Shown one piece after another: positions 53,609 to 62,589 of a stretch of DNA of 64,000 bases (within the stretch, counting starts at the first letter, position 1; each line of letters starts with the position of its first letter). The stretch is from NCBI RefSeq assembly GCF_005280735.1, contig NZ_CP040078.1:372001-436000 (forward strand). Direction: 5' to 3'. A program made the position numbers and the translations under genes. The DNA is from Trinickia violacea. Lineage in GTDB: Bacteria; Pseudomonadota; Gammaproteobacteria; Burkholderiales; Burkholderiaceae. Under the pieces are notes generated by a model, which did not search any database, had not been told where the DNA came from, and was given only the letters and a program-made list of their open reading frames with translations.

Positions 53609-54939
53609 CGGCGGTCCATCGGTTGATTGAGGAGCGTATCGGCGGCCTTCTGGCCCGAACGGATCGCCCCTTCGATCGTCGCGGGCAGGCCAGTGGCCGT
53701 CCAGTCGCCCGCGAGTACAAGATTATTCCAGCGCGTTCGCGTCGCCGGCCGCAGCATTTCCTGCGACGGCAGCGCGGCAAACGTCGCGCGTCTTTCGATC
53801 ACGATCTGCCAGGTCGGCATCGGATCGGCGGGGAGGTTTGCGGCTTTCGCGACCTCGGCCCAAATGGTTTTCGCCAGCGTTTCGCGCGGCGTGTCGAGCA
53901 GGCGATCCGCGTCGCTCACCGTGACGGACAAGCGTCCGTCGAACGCGAAAATCCACTCGGCCGTGCCGTTCACCAGGCCCGTCAACGGCGGCAGGCCGTG
54001 CGGCGGCTCGACTGCGAAATGGGCATTGACGACCGAGCTGAACGCAGTCGGCGCGCGCACGCCCGGCACGAGCGCTTGCGCGACATCCGCGGAAACCGCC
54101 AGCACGACCGACTCGCCGGCCTCGAGCGCGATGCTCGTACCGTCGGCGAAGTTCAGCGCGGCGACGCGAGCATTTGCGGAAAATCCGTCGACCGTGGCGC
54201 CTTCGCCGGTTGATCCCTTCGCGGCCCGTTCCTTCGCACCATTGGCGAACACGATCTCGGCAAGACGCGAGCCGAGCTTGATGGCCGCGCCGCCATGCTG
54301 GAGCAAACGCAGCGCCGGATCGACAAACGCACTGCCAAGCCCGTTTCTCGCGACGAGCGGCCGGCATGCCTGGCCGCCGGCCGCGAGCGTCTCGCGCGCG
54401 AGCGTCGCCGCGAGTTCGGCCGAGCCGTGGCGCGGCTCGACGTTCAGCGCCGCCAAAAAGAGCGGCCGCAGCAAACGGTCCCACAGTATGCCGTCGCAGC
54501 GCATCGTCTGCGCCATCGTGCGGCCCGGTTTCGCGAAGAAAAGCGGCGCGAGCGACAGGTAGTCGGCCGGATGCGTATCGGGCACGCGCGCGGCGGCGTC
54601 GAAGATCCACAGCGGCAGACGTCCCGGGGTCAGGCGCACGGTCCAGCGGCGGCCGCTCGCGAGATCCACGAACGGGAATTCTGGCTGCGCCGGGCCGACG
54701 AGTTCGTCGGCGGCGCCGATCGCGCGCGTATAGCCGAGCGTCGCGTAGTTGCCCGACAGCACGAAGTGATTGCCGTTGTCGATCGTCGCGCCGAGCGTGC
54801 CGTCGTAATACGAGCGGCAGCGCCCGCCGGCGTGCTCCGCCGCTTCGTGCAGCACGACGTGCGCGCCGCGCCGCTGCAATTGAACCGCGGCGGCGAGGCC
54901 AGCCAGCCCCGCGCCGATCACGTGCACCCGCCTCGCCAT
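53605..54939 (-). CDS. hpnE: Hydroxysqualene dehydroxylase HpnE (FAD-dependent)
   Basis: A 444-residue flavoprotein that reduces hydroxysqualene to squalene. The dinucleotide motif VIGAGLAGLAAAVQLQRRGA lies at residues 7-26, followed by HEAAEHAGGRCRSYYD. The C-terminal FAD motif is LVLAGDWTATGLPATIEGAI. The ATG at 54939 overlaps the hpnD stop by one base (TGATG). Length and motifs fit the HpnE group. Confidence 0.94.
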   Translation of the reverse strand: MARRVHVIGAGLAGLAAAVQLQRRGAHVVLHEAAEHAGGRCRSYYDGTLGATIDNGNHFVLSGNYATLGYTRAIGAADELVGPAQPEFPFVDLASGRRWTVRLTPGRLPLWIFDAAARVPDTHPADYLSLAPLFFAKPGRTMAQTMRCDGILWDRLLRPLFLAALNVEPRHGSAELAATLARETLAAGGQACRPLVARNGLGSAFVDPALRLLQHGGAAIKLGSRLAEIVFANGAKERAAKGSTGEGATVDGFSANARVAALNFADGTSIALEAGESVVLAVSADVAQALVPGVRAPTAFSSVVNAHFAVEPPHGLPPLTGLVNGTAEWIFAFDGRLSVTVSDADRLLDTPRETLAKTIWAEVAKAANLPADPMPTWQIVIERRATFAALPSQEMLRPATRTRWNNLVLAGDWTATGLPATIEGAIRSGQKAADTLLNQPMDRR

Positions 54940-55787
54940 CAGAACAAGGCGTAGCGCGCGACGATCCAGAGCAGCCGGCCTTTCGGCTTCACGATCGGCG
55001 TGCGCGGCAGGTCGAAGCCGCGTTCGAGCGTGCGCTCGAGCAGCACGCGATAGACGCCCGACATGATGCGCGGCGCGCGCACTTCGCGGCGCGGCGCGGC
55101 GTCCATGATCGCGTCGGCTTTCGCAAAGTGGTCGAGCGCGCGTTCGGCGAGCGTTGCGCACACGCGCGGCAGCGACGGATCGTCGGCGATCGCCAGCGGG
55201 TTCGTCGCGACGATGCCTTCGCGCGCGAGCAATTCGCGCGGCAGATAGCAGCGGTTGATCGCCGCGTCTTCGTCGATGTCGCGCAGGATGTTCGTCAGTT
55301 GCAGCGCGCGGCCGAGGTGATGCGACAGCTCGATGCCGGGTTGCTCGGACATCCCGAATATCCTCACCGATAACCGCCCCGCCGCACTCGCGACGCGGTC
55401 GCAGTAGAGGTCGAGCGTCGCATCGTCGGGCGCGCAGATGTCTTCGGCTGCGTCCATCGCCATGCCGTCGATCATCGCGTGAAAATCTTCCCGCTGCAGA
55501 TCGAACGTGCGGATGTGGCGCGTCAAGGTAGCGAGCGACGCGCGCGGATTGCCGGCGTAGCACGCGTCGATGTCCTCGCGCCAGCGCGCGAGACCGGCGC
55601 TGCGTTCGGTGCGCGGCGCGTTGCTGTCGGCGATGTCGTCGACGGCGCGGCAGAATGCGTAGACCTGAAACATCGCGTCGCGCTGCGCGGCCGGCAGAAT
55701 GCGCATCGCGAGATAAAACGAGCTGCTCGACGTGACGGCGGCGGCGTCGGTTTCTGGATCGTCCACGACGAGATTGGAAACGGCCAA
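54939..55787 (-). CDS. hpnD: Presqualene diphosphate synthase HpnD
   Basis: A squalene/phytoene-synthase-fold enzyme of about 282 residues that joins two farnesyl diphosphates to presqualene diphosphate. Both Asp-rich motifs are intact: FCRAVDDIADSN and NILRDIDEDAAINRCYLP. No ATG lies at a suitable place. TTG at 55787 is preceded by GCGGAG at good spacing and gives the normal family length, so I take it as the start; the frame is open to 56162 but without similarity. It is the first gene of the hpnD-hpnE-shc-hpnG operon. Confidence 0.92.
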   Translation of the reverse strand: MAVSNLVVDDPETDAAAVTSSSSFYLAMRILPAAQRDAMFQVYAFCRAVDDIADSNAPRTERSAGLARWREDIDACYAGNPRASLATLTRHIRTFDLQREDFHAMIDGMAMDAAEDICAPDDATLDLYCDRVASAAGRLSVRIFGMSEQPGIELSHHLGRALQLTNILRDIDEDAAINRCYLPRELLAREGIVATNPLAIADDPSLPRVCATLAERALDHFAKADAIMDAAPRREVRAPRIMSGVYRVLLERTLERGFDLPRTPIVKPKGRLLWIVARYALF

Positions 55788-55875
55788 GACGAACTCCGCT
55801 GTGGCGCCCTGTTGGGCGATTGATGTCTGAGGTGAAACGGCCCCCGCGCTCACTGCGTGAGCTCCCCCCAAGGGG

Positions 55876-55916
55876 GCGCTCAGTACGCTTGCGGCGGCCC
55901 GGCGCGTACTGAGCGC
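55876..55916. repeat. Perfect 13-bp inverted repeat in the hpnD leader
   Basis: GCGCTCAGTACGC at 55876-55888 and GCGTACTGAGCGC at 55904-55916 form a perfect inverted repeat with a 15-base spacer. A C6/G5 hairpin (CCCCCCAAGGGGG) lies just to its left at 55864-55876. Both are in the leader of hpnD and can fold in its mRNA. A control role is inferred. Confidence 0.55.
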
Positions 55917-56097
55917 CAGGCGGTGTGCTGCCAAGTGCCGCGCTTCGGACGTGCGCGGCGCGCCGGCATGGGTGCCGGAAACGGCCAAAAGTATAACAAT
56001 CTTTGACCCGAGCCGCTGCCGCGACCCGGCTAGACGCGCCTGCGCGCTCGTCCCCTTCGGGCGAAAACGACGTCGTGCCGGACTTCGGCCGCGTTTG

Positions 56098-57039
56098 TCA
56101 GGTGAACGCCACCGACCGGTTACGCCCCTGCCGTTTCGCGCTATAGAGCGCGGCGTCGGCATCGTTGATCAGGACCTCATACGCGCTCACACCGGCGCGC
56201 GCGGCCGCGCCGCCCACGCTCGCCGTCACCGGCACGCTCACGCCTTCCACGTCGACCGGCGTGTCGCCGATCGTCTTGCGGATCTTTTCGGCGACGACCA
56301 TCGCCTCCTGGAGCGTCGTGCACGGCAGCAGCAGCGCGAATTCCTCGCCGCCGAAGCGGCCGAACGTATCCTGCGCGCGGACCGCTTCGCCGACGCGCTG
56401 CGCCATCACGCGCAACACCGTGTCGCCGACCACGTGGCCGAACTCGTCGTTGATCGTCTTGAAGTGATCGAGATCGAACAGCAGCACCGAAAAGTCGCCG
56501 CCGTAGCGCTGCCAGCGCAGATATTCGTCACGCAGGCGGGCCTCGAAGAAGCGCCGGTTCGCGATGCCGGTGAGGCCGTCGCGGTTCGCGTATTCCTGCA
56601 GCTTGACGACCGCCTCTTCGCGTTCGCGCTGCATCACGCTGACGTTGGTCACGTCCGAAATCGTCACGCAGACGGCCACCACCTCGCGCCCGCGCATGAG
56701 CGGCATGAACGTGCAGTCTTGCTGCATGAAGTCGACGCCGCCCGTGATCGGCCGGTCATGCTCGAACTTGAACAGATACGGCCGCTGCTCCCACGAGCTG
56801 AACGCGAAACTGCCGAGCTGGAACACGCTTTCGAGCTTGCGCGTGAACCATACGCGCGGCAGTTCCGGGAAATTGTCGAAGATCGATTTGCCGACCACTT
56901 CGGCGGCCGGCCGTCCGCTGTGGTCCTGCATGAACCGGTTCCACATCAGCACGTTGAAATCGCGATCGACGACGAAGATGCCGAATCCGACCCGCTCGAT
57001 CACGAGGTCGGAAAGAGAGAGCTCGCTGGGGGCATTCAT
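56098..57039 (-). CDS. PAS-GGDEF diguanylate cyclase
   Basis: A 313-residue soluble protein. A PAS domain (about residues 5-140, VIERVGFGIFVVDRDFNVLM) is joined to a GGDEF domain with the active motif GGEEF and an inhibitory RxxD site (RAQD) five residues before it. It would make c-di-GMP under product inhibition. The ATG overlaps the CheC-like gene's stop (ATGA). It is the output gene of the REC / CheC-like / GGDEF operon. Confidence 0.94.
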   Translation of the reverse strand: MNAPSELSLSDLVIERVGFGIFVVDRDFNVLMWNRFMQDHSGRPAAEVVGKSIFDNFPELPRVWFTRKLESVFQLGSFAFSSWEQRPYLFKFEHDRPITGGVDFMQQDCTFMPLMRGREVVAVCVTISDVTNVSVMQREREEAVVKLQEYANRDGLTGIANRRFFEARLRDEYLRWQRYGGDFSVLLFDLDHFKTINDEFGHVVGDTVLRVMAQRVGEAVRAQDTFGRFGGEEFALLLPCTTLQEAMVVAEKIRKTIGDTPVDVEGVSVPVTASVGGAAARAGVSAYEVLINDADAALYSAKRQGRNRSVAFT

Positions 57040-57659
57040 AAGCTGGAAAGCAGTGCGTCAAGCGCATCGTTCACGCGGCGAATCGAGTCTTCGGTCATCA
57101 GCATGACGAGGTGCGCCCGGAAGCTCTGGTCCTCGAGCGCGAAGTTCACTTCGAGCAAGAGCGCGACCTTCCAGGCGAGCACGTCGGCCTGGAACACGTC
57201 GTCGAGCGAGATTTTTTCGCCGAGCAGGCCCGGCGGAGAGAAAACCGGCGTGCGGTCGAGCTGGTCGAGAATGCTCGACACGCACGCGCCCGTGAGCACG
57301 TTGGCGACGTCGAACATCAGCTCTTTCTGGCTGACCGTTTCATATGAAGATTCGATGTAGGGATCGTTGACGAACGAGCACAACTGCCCGACGCCGCTGC
57401 TGCGGCAGATCACGAGCGCCTCGCCCTTGATATCGGAGCGAAAGCCCTGGCGCACGGCCGTCACGGTTTCGTCGATACCGGTCATGTCGCGCAATGCTTC
57501 CGCCGCGTCGCTCACCTCGACCACGCGCATGCGCGGCACCGACAGCTCGATGAACGTATCGAGCAGGCGGGCAAGACGCGTCGCCGCCTGGCCCATCGCC
57601 AGGTTGGCGATCTCCTGCAACGCGTCGCGCTGTTCTTCGGTGAAGACGTTCTCAGGCAT
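57036..57659 (-). CDS. CheC/CheX-like phosphatase
   Basis: A 207-residue protein of the CheC family, which removes phosphate from response regulators. The first active motif matches D-x3-E-x2-N in RDALQEIANLAMGQAA. The second reads ELMFDVANVLTGAC, with Asp in place of the catalytic Glu, so one of the two sites may be weak. It sits between a single-domain receiver and a diguanylate cyclase; the receiver is its likely substrate. It overlaps both neighbours. Confidence 0.88.
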   Translation of the reverse strand: MPENVFTEEQRDALQEIANLAMGQAATRLARLLDTFIELSVPRMRVVEVSDAAEALRDMTGIDETVTAVRQGFRSDIKGEALVICRSSGVGQLCSFVNDPYIESSYETVSQKELMFDVANVLTGACVSSILDQLDRTPVFSPPGLLGEKISLDDVFQADVLAWKVALLLEVNFALEDQSFRAHLVMLMTEDSIRRVNDALDALLSSL

Positions 57660-58020
57660 ACAACCCGTACTCCTTGAGGATCGGCACGAGGGCCTCGGGG
57701 GTCACGGGCTTGGCGACGAACGCCGCGGCGCCGAGGGTTCGGACGCGTTCCTGAGCCAGCGGCTGGATGTCCGCCGAGACGACGATCACGAACGTGTTCA
57801 GGTCCTCGTGCTGAAGCGCTTCGAGTACCTGGTAGCCCGTCATGTCGGGCATCGTCAGGTCGAGAAACATTACCGAAGCCTTGCCGGCGCGATACAGCGC
57901 GAGCGCTTCTCGGCCGTTCGACGCATATTCGATTTCGACATCCCAGTCGGCTGGCAAGGATTTCGTAAGAACCTTGCGGGCAAGCAGGGAATCGTCGGCG
58001 ATCACAATCGGCAAAGGCAT
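57652..58020 (-). CDS. Single-domain response regulator (CheY-like)
   Basis: A 122-residue receiver domain with no output domain. The acidic pocket is IADDS, the phospho-acceptor Asp54 is in VMFLDLTMPD, and the conserved Lys is in FVAKPVTPEA. It is the first gene of the operon and overlaps the CheC-like gene by 8 bases. It probably relays a kinase signal to the cyclase, with dephosphorylation by the CheC-like protein. The hybrid kinase at 58546 is a candidate partner. Confidence 0.93.
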   Translation of the reverse strand: MPLPIVIADDSLLARKVLTKSLPADWDVEIEYASNGREALALYRAGKASVMFLDLTMPDMTGYQVLEALQHEDLNTFVIVVSADIQPLAQERVRTLGAAAFVAKPVTPEALVPILKEYGLYA

Positions 58021-58545
58021 GGCAGCGTGACAGGTAAACGGAGTTTTCTATGTCGCGTTAACGGCGGCTCGTGTCTGTTCTTTAGCGGAGCGAGGACGTC
58101 GACAGGCTGCGACGCAATAGGCGGCGCGCGTGCGGATTGGCCGGGCCCGGTCCTGGGGCGAGGAAACGCGTGCGCGATGCGCGACGTTCGCGCATCTCGT
58201 GGCGCCCGGACGTCGCGGGCGTCTATGTCGTAGAAGTGAAGCGGGATTTTGGGAGGAAACGGTTCGAAAAGCAACTCGCCAAATTTCCGGCGATCAAACA
58301 AAAATAATATCGCTTTCCCGCTTTCGCGGAACACTTCATACATATCTGTCTGAAAAATGCGTGAAGTATTCTTTTGTGTACGTTTGCGCTGCCGAATTCG
58401 TCGCTGTTTGCGGGCACGGCCCGGCCACGCTTGAGGAAAAGCTCGTTCGGCGGGCGCCGTCCGCTCCCGGGAATGGCCGTGGCGGCCGATCCAAGTCGTT
58501 TATGATGACACGCACAGCTTTCCTATCGTTCATACGATTCCGACG
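58021..58545. other. Divergent intergenic region, no gene supported
   Basis: These 525 bases separate the divergent REC operon and hybrid-kinase genes. Short open frames exist, but none has a ribosome site plus family similarity. An AT-rich patch at about 58285-58350 may hold promoters for one or both sides. No clear operator repeat was found. Confidence 0.4.
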
Positions 58546-60801
58546 ATGACGTCCCACCGGCCCGACGAGCCTCGCACGAGCCAAGCCGTTCCGAATTGGC
58601 AAGAGGAGTCGCCGTATCCGGCCGTCCCCGAACCCGACTTCGCCGTGCGGCGCTTCACGCTGATCGCGCTTCTGATCGCCGCGATCGTGCTGCCGTGCGT
58701 GTATGTGGCCGCGTCGGCCTACGCCAATTTCCGCGCGCGCGTCGCCGAAGCGACCGACATCACGCTGCGCACCGTGCGCATCGGCGAGGAGCACGCGCTC
58801 AAGGTGTTCGACCTCAACGAGACGCTCGACGCGCGCATCGACGACCTCGTGCGCGGGCTCGGCAACGAGCAGGTGCGCAATCAGGAAGCCACGATCCACG
58901 AGAAGCTCAAGACGATCGGCGGCGGCTATCCGCAGGTCGCTTCGGTGTCGATCTTCGGCCCCGACGGCATGCTGCTCGCGAACAGCCGCTATTACCCTGC
59001 GCCGCACGCGTCGATCGCCGATCGCGACGATTTCACCGGCATCCGCGACGGCAAGGTGATCGAGAACGTGTCGAAGGTGATGATCGGACGCGTCGGCGCG
59101 GGCGAGACCGTGTTCAACACCGGCATCGCCCGGCGCAACGAGGACGGGTCGTTCGCCGGGCTGGTGTCGGTCGCGCTGCGCCAGTCGTATTTCGACGCGT
59201 TCTACCGCGAGTTGCTGGGCAACGAGGGCGAAGCGGTCACGATGATGCTCACGCGCGAAGACGGCGCCGTGCTCGCGTCGTACCCGCCGCTGCCGGTCGC
59301 GCAGTGGTCGCTGGCGGCGCCCCGCTCGGCGCTCGCGACGGCGCTCGCCTCGGGCAACCGCGACGGCGTCCTGCACACGCGTCCGAACGGCAAGAACGGC
59401 GGCGCCGAGATCGTCGCCTACCGGCGCGTCGGCTCGTATCCCGTCTTTGTGTCGTGCGCGTACCGCGAATCCGCGATCTGGGCCGATTGGTATCGCCATC
59501 TGATGGTGCTCGTGGTGTCGGTGTTCACGCCGTCGATCGTGCTGTGGCTCGTGATCGGCCTGTCGCTCAAGCGCCTTGCCGCCGAAGAACAGGCGTGGGC
59601 GCGCTGGCAGGCCGAGGCGTCGATGCGCCGCTCGATCGAATCCGCCTACCGGCAATCGCGCAAGATGGAAGCGCTCGGCAACCTCGTCGGCAGCGTCGCG
59701 CACGATTTCAACAACCTGCTGATGATCGTGTCGGCGAATGTGCAGATTGCGCGCCGGCGCGGCGTCAAGGCGATCGACACGGAGCTGTCGGCGATCGAGC
59801 GCGCGTTAAAGGGCGGCCAGTCGCTCACGCGGCAACTGCTCGGCGTCGCGCGCAAGCAGCCGCTGCGCTCCGAGACGATCGAATTCGCGCGCTGGATGGC
59901 GGCGAGCCGCGAGCTGCTGCGTGCGTCGCTCGGCGCGAAGGTCGAGCTCGTGATCGACGTGAGCACCAACGTGTGGCCGATCCTCGTCGACGTCGCGGAA
60001 CTCGAGCTTGCGCTCATCAACATCGCCGTCAACGCACGCGACGCGATGCCCAACGGCGGACGCTTCACCGTGCGTGCGAACAACCTCAGCCTGCGTCACG
60101 GCGACGGCTTTCCGCTGACGGGCGACTTCGTCGAAATTTCACTCGACGACACCGGCTCCGGCATGGCGCGCGACGTGCTCGCGCACGCGTTCGAGCCGCT
60201 CTTCACGACGAAGCCGAAGGGAATGGGCACCGGCCTCGGGCTGCCGCAAGTGTTCGCGTTCTGCGAGCGCTCCGGCGGGCTTGCCACGATCGATAGCGCG
60301 ATCGGCGCGGGCACCTCGGTGCGTCTCTATCTCCCGCGCGGCAGCGCCGTGGCGACCGCGGCGCCCGCCGCGGAACCGCGCCGCGAAGAACCTGCCACCA
60401 CGGGCGGCCTGCGCATTCTGCTCGTCGAGGACAACGACGAAGTCGCTGCGGGTACCGAGGCGCTTCTCGAGATGATGGGCCACACCGTCACCTACGTATT
60501 CAACGCGGACGCCGCCTTGCAGCTCGTCGAAGATCCCGCCGCGCCGGTCGATCTCGTCATTTCGGATATCCACATGCCGGGCGCGATGAACGGCATCGAT
60601 CTCGCGGAAGCCATCGAGGCGCTTCCGTCGCCACTGCCCGTGATCCTCGTGACCGGCTACGCCGAGGAGCTCGAACGGGCACGGAATGTGAACGCGCGCG
60701 TGCTGTCAAAACCTTTTGATATCGCGCTGCTCGAAAAAATATTGCAAACGATCCGGCACGAACGCGAGCAACGCGTTCAGCCCGCCGGCAAGCCGGGCTG
60801 A
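58546..60801 (+). CDS. Hybrid sensor histidine kinase with dCache sensor
   Basis: A 751-residue membrane kinase. Two membrane segments, about residues 37-60 and 317-340, enclose a dCache-like periplasmic sensor (KTIGGGYPQVASVSIFGPDG). The HisKA region has His386 in VGSVAHDFNNLLMIVSANVQ. The HATPase has NIAVNARDAMPNGG, DTGSGM and GTGLGLPQVF. A C-terminal receiver carries Asp674 in LVISDIHMPG and the Lys in VLSKPFD. No separate output gene follows, so phosphotransfer to the divergent CheY-like protein is possible. Confidence 0.95.
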   Translation: MTSHRPDEPRTSQAVPNWQEESPYPAVPEPDFAVRRFTLIALLIAAIVLPCVYVAASAYANFRARVAEATDITLRTVRIGEEHALKVFDLNETLDARIDDLVRGLGNEQVRNQEATIHEKLKTIGGGYPQVASVSIFGPDGMLLANSRYYPAPHASIADRDDFTGIRDGKVIENVSKVMIGRVGAGETVFNTGIARRNEDGSFAGLVSVALRQSYFDAFYRELLGNEGEAVTMMLTREDGAVLASYPPLPVAQWSLAAPRSALATALASGNRDGVLHTRPNGKNGGAEIVAYRRVGSYPVFVSCAYRESAIWADWYRHLMVLVVSVFTPSIVLWLVIGLSLKRLAAEEQAWARWQAEASMRRSIESAYRQSRKMEALGNLVGSVAHDFNNLLMIVSANVQIARRRGVKAIDTELSAIERALKGGQSLTRQLLGVARKQPLRSETIEFARWMAASRELLRASLGAKVELVIDVSTNVWPILVDVAELELALINIAVNARDAMPNGGRFTVRANNLSLRHGDGFPLTGDFVEISLDDTGSGMARDVLAHAFEPLFTTKPKGMGTGLGLPQVFAFCERSGGLATIDSAIGAGTSVRLYLPRGSAVATAAPAAEPRREEPATTGGLRILLVEDNDEVAAGTEALLEMMGHTVTYVFNADAALQLVEDPAAPVDLVISDIHMPGAMNGIDLAEAIEALPSPLPVILVTGYAEELERARNVNARVLSKPFDIALLEKILQTIRHEREQRVQPAGKPG

Positions 60802-60908
60802 ACGCAGTCGGACGTTGGCGCGAGCGGCACGGTGCTTGCTGCCCGATCATGGGGCCTGTTCGTACTCGCTGTGGGCTCCGAAGAATCGAGCTGCGCTGGG
60901 CGTGGGAT

Positions 60909-60984
60909 CGCAGTAGGCGCTGAAGCGCTAACTGCGGTCGTGCTCTGCATGGGACCGCAGTAAGCGCTGAAGCGCTAACTGCGG
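60909..60984. repeat. Dispersed hairpin repeat, copy B (two units)
   Basis: Two near-identical units, CAGTAGGCGCTGAAGCGCTA and CAGTAAGCGCTGAAGCGCTA, each continuing with ACTGCGG, flank GCTCTGCATGGGACC. The units are near-palindromic. The element matches copy A at 46304 and fills the gap before the GSP17M-like gene. Confidence 0.65.
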
Positions 60985-61002
60985 TCGACACAGGAGACCG
61001 TC

Positions 61003-62022
61003 ATGCAACACACCGTTATCGCGTTATTCGACACCTACCCCGAAGCCGAGGCCGCACGCGACGCGCTTATCCGAGCCGGCTTTGACCGCAACGGCATCGC
61101 ACTGCAGGCGCGCTGCGAGCCGACTTATGCCAGCGACGCCACCTCGGCCGCTGAAACCACCCCGCCCGCCGACGAAGGCGTGATCGCGAACATCGAGCGC
61201 TTTTTCGAAGCGCTGTTCGTGACCGATCCTCGCCCGCACGAAGTCGCGCAGTACGCCGAAGCCGTGCGCCGCGGCGCCGTGATGCTGAGCGCCGACGCCG
61301 CCACCGACGCCTACGCCGAACTCGCCCGCTCGATGCTCGAGCGCAGCGGCCCGATCGACATCGAAGAGCGCGCGGCGACCTGGCACGCGCCGGACGATGC
61401 CGTGGCCCCTGCCTGGCGCGCCCCTGACGACGATTCCGCCCGCGCCCACTCGCCGCTCGAGGAGCTCGGCATTCGCCGAGCCCCAGCGCGGCCGCGAGGC
61501 ATCGTGCGCAGCTATCTGCGCCGGACAGCGCCCGCCTCTGGCGCGGAAAGCGCTGCCCCTGACCGCCCCGCGACCGAAGCCTCGGTGACGGCGACGGCGG
61601 CCGGCTCCGCGCCGGGCATGGGCGCGATCTTTTCCGCTGGACACAGCGAGCCGAAACGTCCGGCAGCGTCATCGGCACATTTAAGCGCGAGCGCCGCGGC
61701 CGAAGGCGCAGCGAACATGCCGGCGGGCGCCGCCGCTCCGATTCCCGACGAATTCCTGCAGTACGAAGAAGATTTCCGCGGCGACTACGAAACCAAGTAC
61801 GCAAGCGACGGCTCGCGCTACGAGGACTACGAACGCGCGTACCGCCACGGCGCAACGCTAGGCCGCGACGCGCGTTACGCCGAACACCGGTCTTGGGAGG
61901 ACGTCGAGCCTTACGCCCAGCGCGATTGGGAAGAGACGCATCCGCACAACGCATGGCGTCGCTTCAAGGCGGCGGTGCGCCACGGATGGGAGCGCGTCAC
62001 GCATCACGATCACCGTGCGTGA
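61003..62022 (+). CDS. GSP17M-like stress-type protein with long variable region
   Basis: A 339-residue protein. The N-terminal block TVIALFDTYPEAEAARDALIRAGFDRNGIA resembles the general stress protein 17M fold in general terms, and FEALFVTDPRPHEVAQYAEA belongs to the same domain. Residues about 125-245 are low-complexity. The C-terminal part is rich in Tyr, Arg, Asp and Glu (QYEEDFRGDYETKYASDGSR). AGGAGA precedes the ATG. The function is unknown. Confidence 0.75.
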   Translation: MQHTVIALFDTYPEAEAARDALIRAGFDRNGIALQARCEPTYASDATSAAETTPPADEGVIANIERFFEALFVTDPRPHEVAQYAEAVRRGAVMLSADAATDAYAELARSMLERSGPIDIEERAATWHAPDDAVAPAWRAPDDDSARAHSPLEELGIRRAPARPRGIVRSYLRRTAPASGAESAAPDRPATEASVTATAAGSAPGMGAIFSAGHSEPKRPAASSAHLSASAAAEGAANMPAGAAAPIPDEFLQYEEDFRGDYETKYASDGSRYEDYERAYRHGATLGRDARYAEHRSWEDVEPYAQRDWEETHPHNAWRRFKAAVRHGWERVTHHDHRA

Positions 62023-62034
62023 CGCGCGAAGCGC

Positions 62035-62589
62035 CTACTTGTGCACGTGCCGCTTCACCCAGCTTTCGAAGCGATGGACGAAGTGCTGCAGGAACTTGAG
62101 GGTGTGCTCGTTGGCGACGTTGCCGTCGGCGTCGATCACCCCGTCGGCGTGCTTGATGAACATTTCATGCTGGCCGAGCGTCGCTACGTCGAGATAAGCG
62201 AGCACGTTGCGCAAATGCTGCTGCGACAGCGCGGTACCCGTCGCGCCCGGCGACGTTCCCAGCACCGCACCCGGCTTGCCGCCCCACGAGTTCGAGCCCC
62301 ACGGGCGCGAGCCCCAGTCGAGCGCGTTCTTCAGCACGCCGGGAATCGAACGGTTGTACTCGGGCGTCACGAAAAGAAGCGCGTCCGCGGCTTCAATCCG
62401 CTGTTTGAAATGCCGCGCGGCCTCGGGAAAATCGGCGTCGTAGTCTTGCGAATAGAGGGGCAACGAGCCGATGTCGAGGAATTCGAACGCGAAGTCCGCG
62501 CTCGTGAGCTTGACGATCGCATGCGAGAGCGCCTTGTTGAACGAGTCGCGACGCAGGCTGCCGACGATAACCGCAATGTTGTAAGCCAT
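62035..62589 (-). CDS. NADPH-dependent FMN reductase
   Basis: A 184-residue flavodoxin-like protein. The FMN phosphate loop is GSLRRDSFNKAL, and TPEYNRSIPGVLKNALDW is the family signature of quinone/chromate-type reductases. The start at 62589 is the first codon of the family N-terminus MAYNIAVIVGSLR. The enzyme passes electrons from NADPH to quinones or similar acceptors. It stands alone, convergent with the stress-type gene. Confidence 0.94.
   Translation of the reverse strand: MAYNIAVIVGSLRRDSFNKALSHAIVKLTSADFAFEFLDIGSLPLYSQDYDADFPEAARHFKQRIEAADALLFVTPEYNRSIPGVLKNALDWGSRPWGSNSWGGKPGAVLGTSPGATGTALSQQHLRNVLAYLDVATLGQHEMFIKHADGVIDADGNVANEHTLKFLQHFVHRFESWVKRHVHK

Noticed and set aside
58223..58417. 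64-codon minus-strand frame in the REC / hybrid-kinase gap
   Set aside because: It has no family similarity, no convincing ribosome site, and lies in a likely promoter region.
60909..60984. CRISPR array
   Set aside because: There are only two palindromic units here, with a spacer shared with copy A at 46304, and no cas genes.
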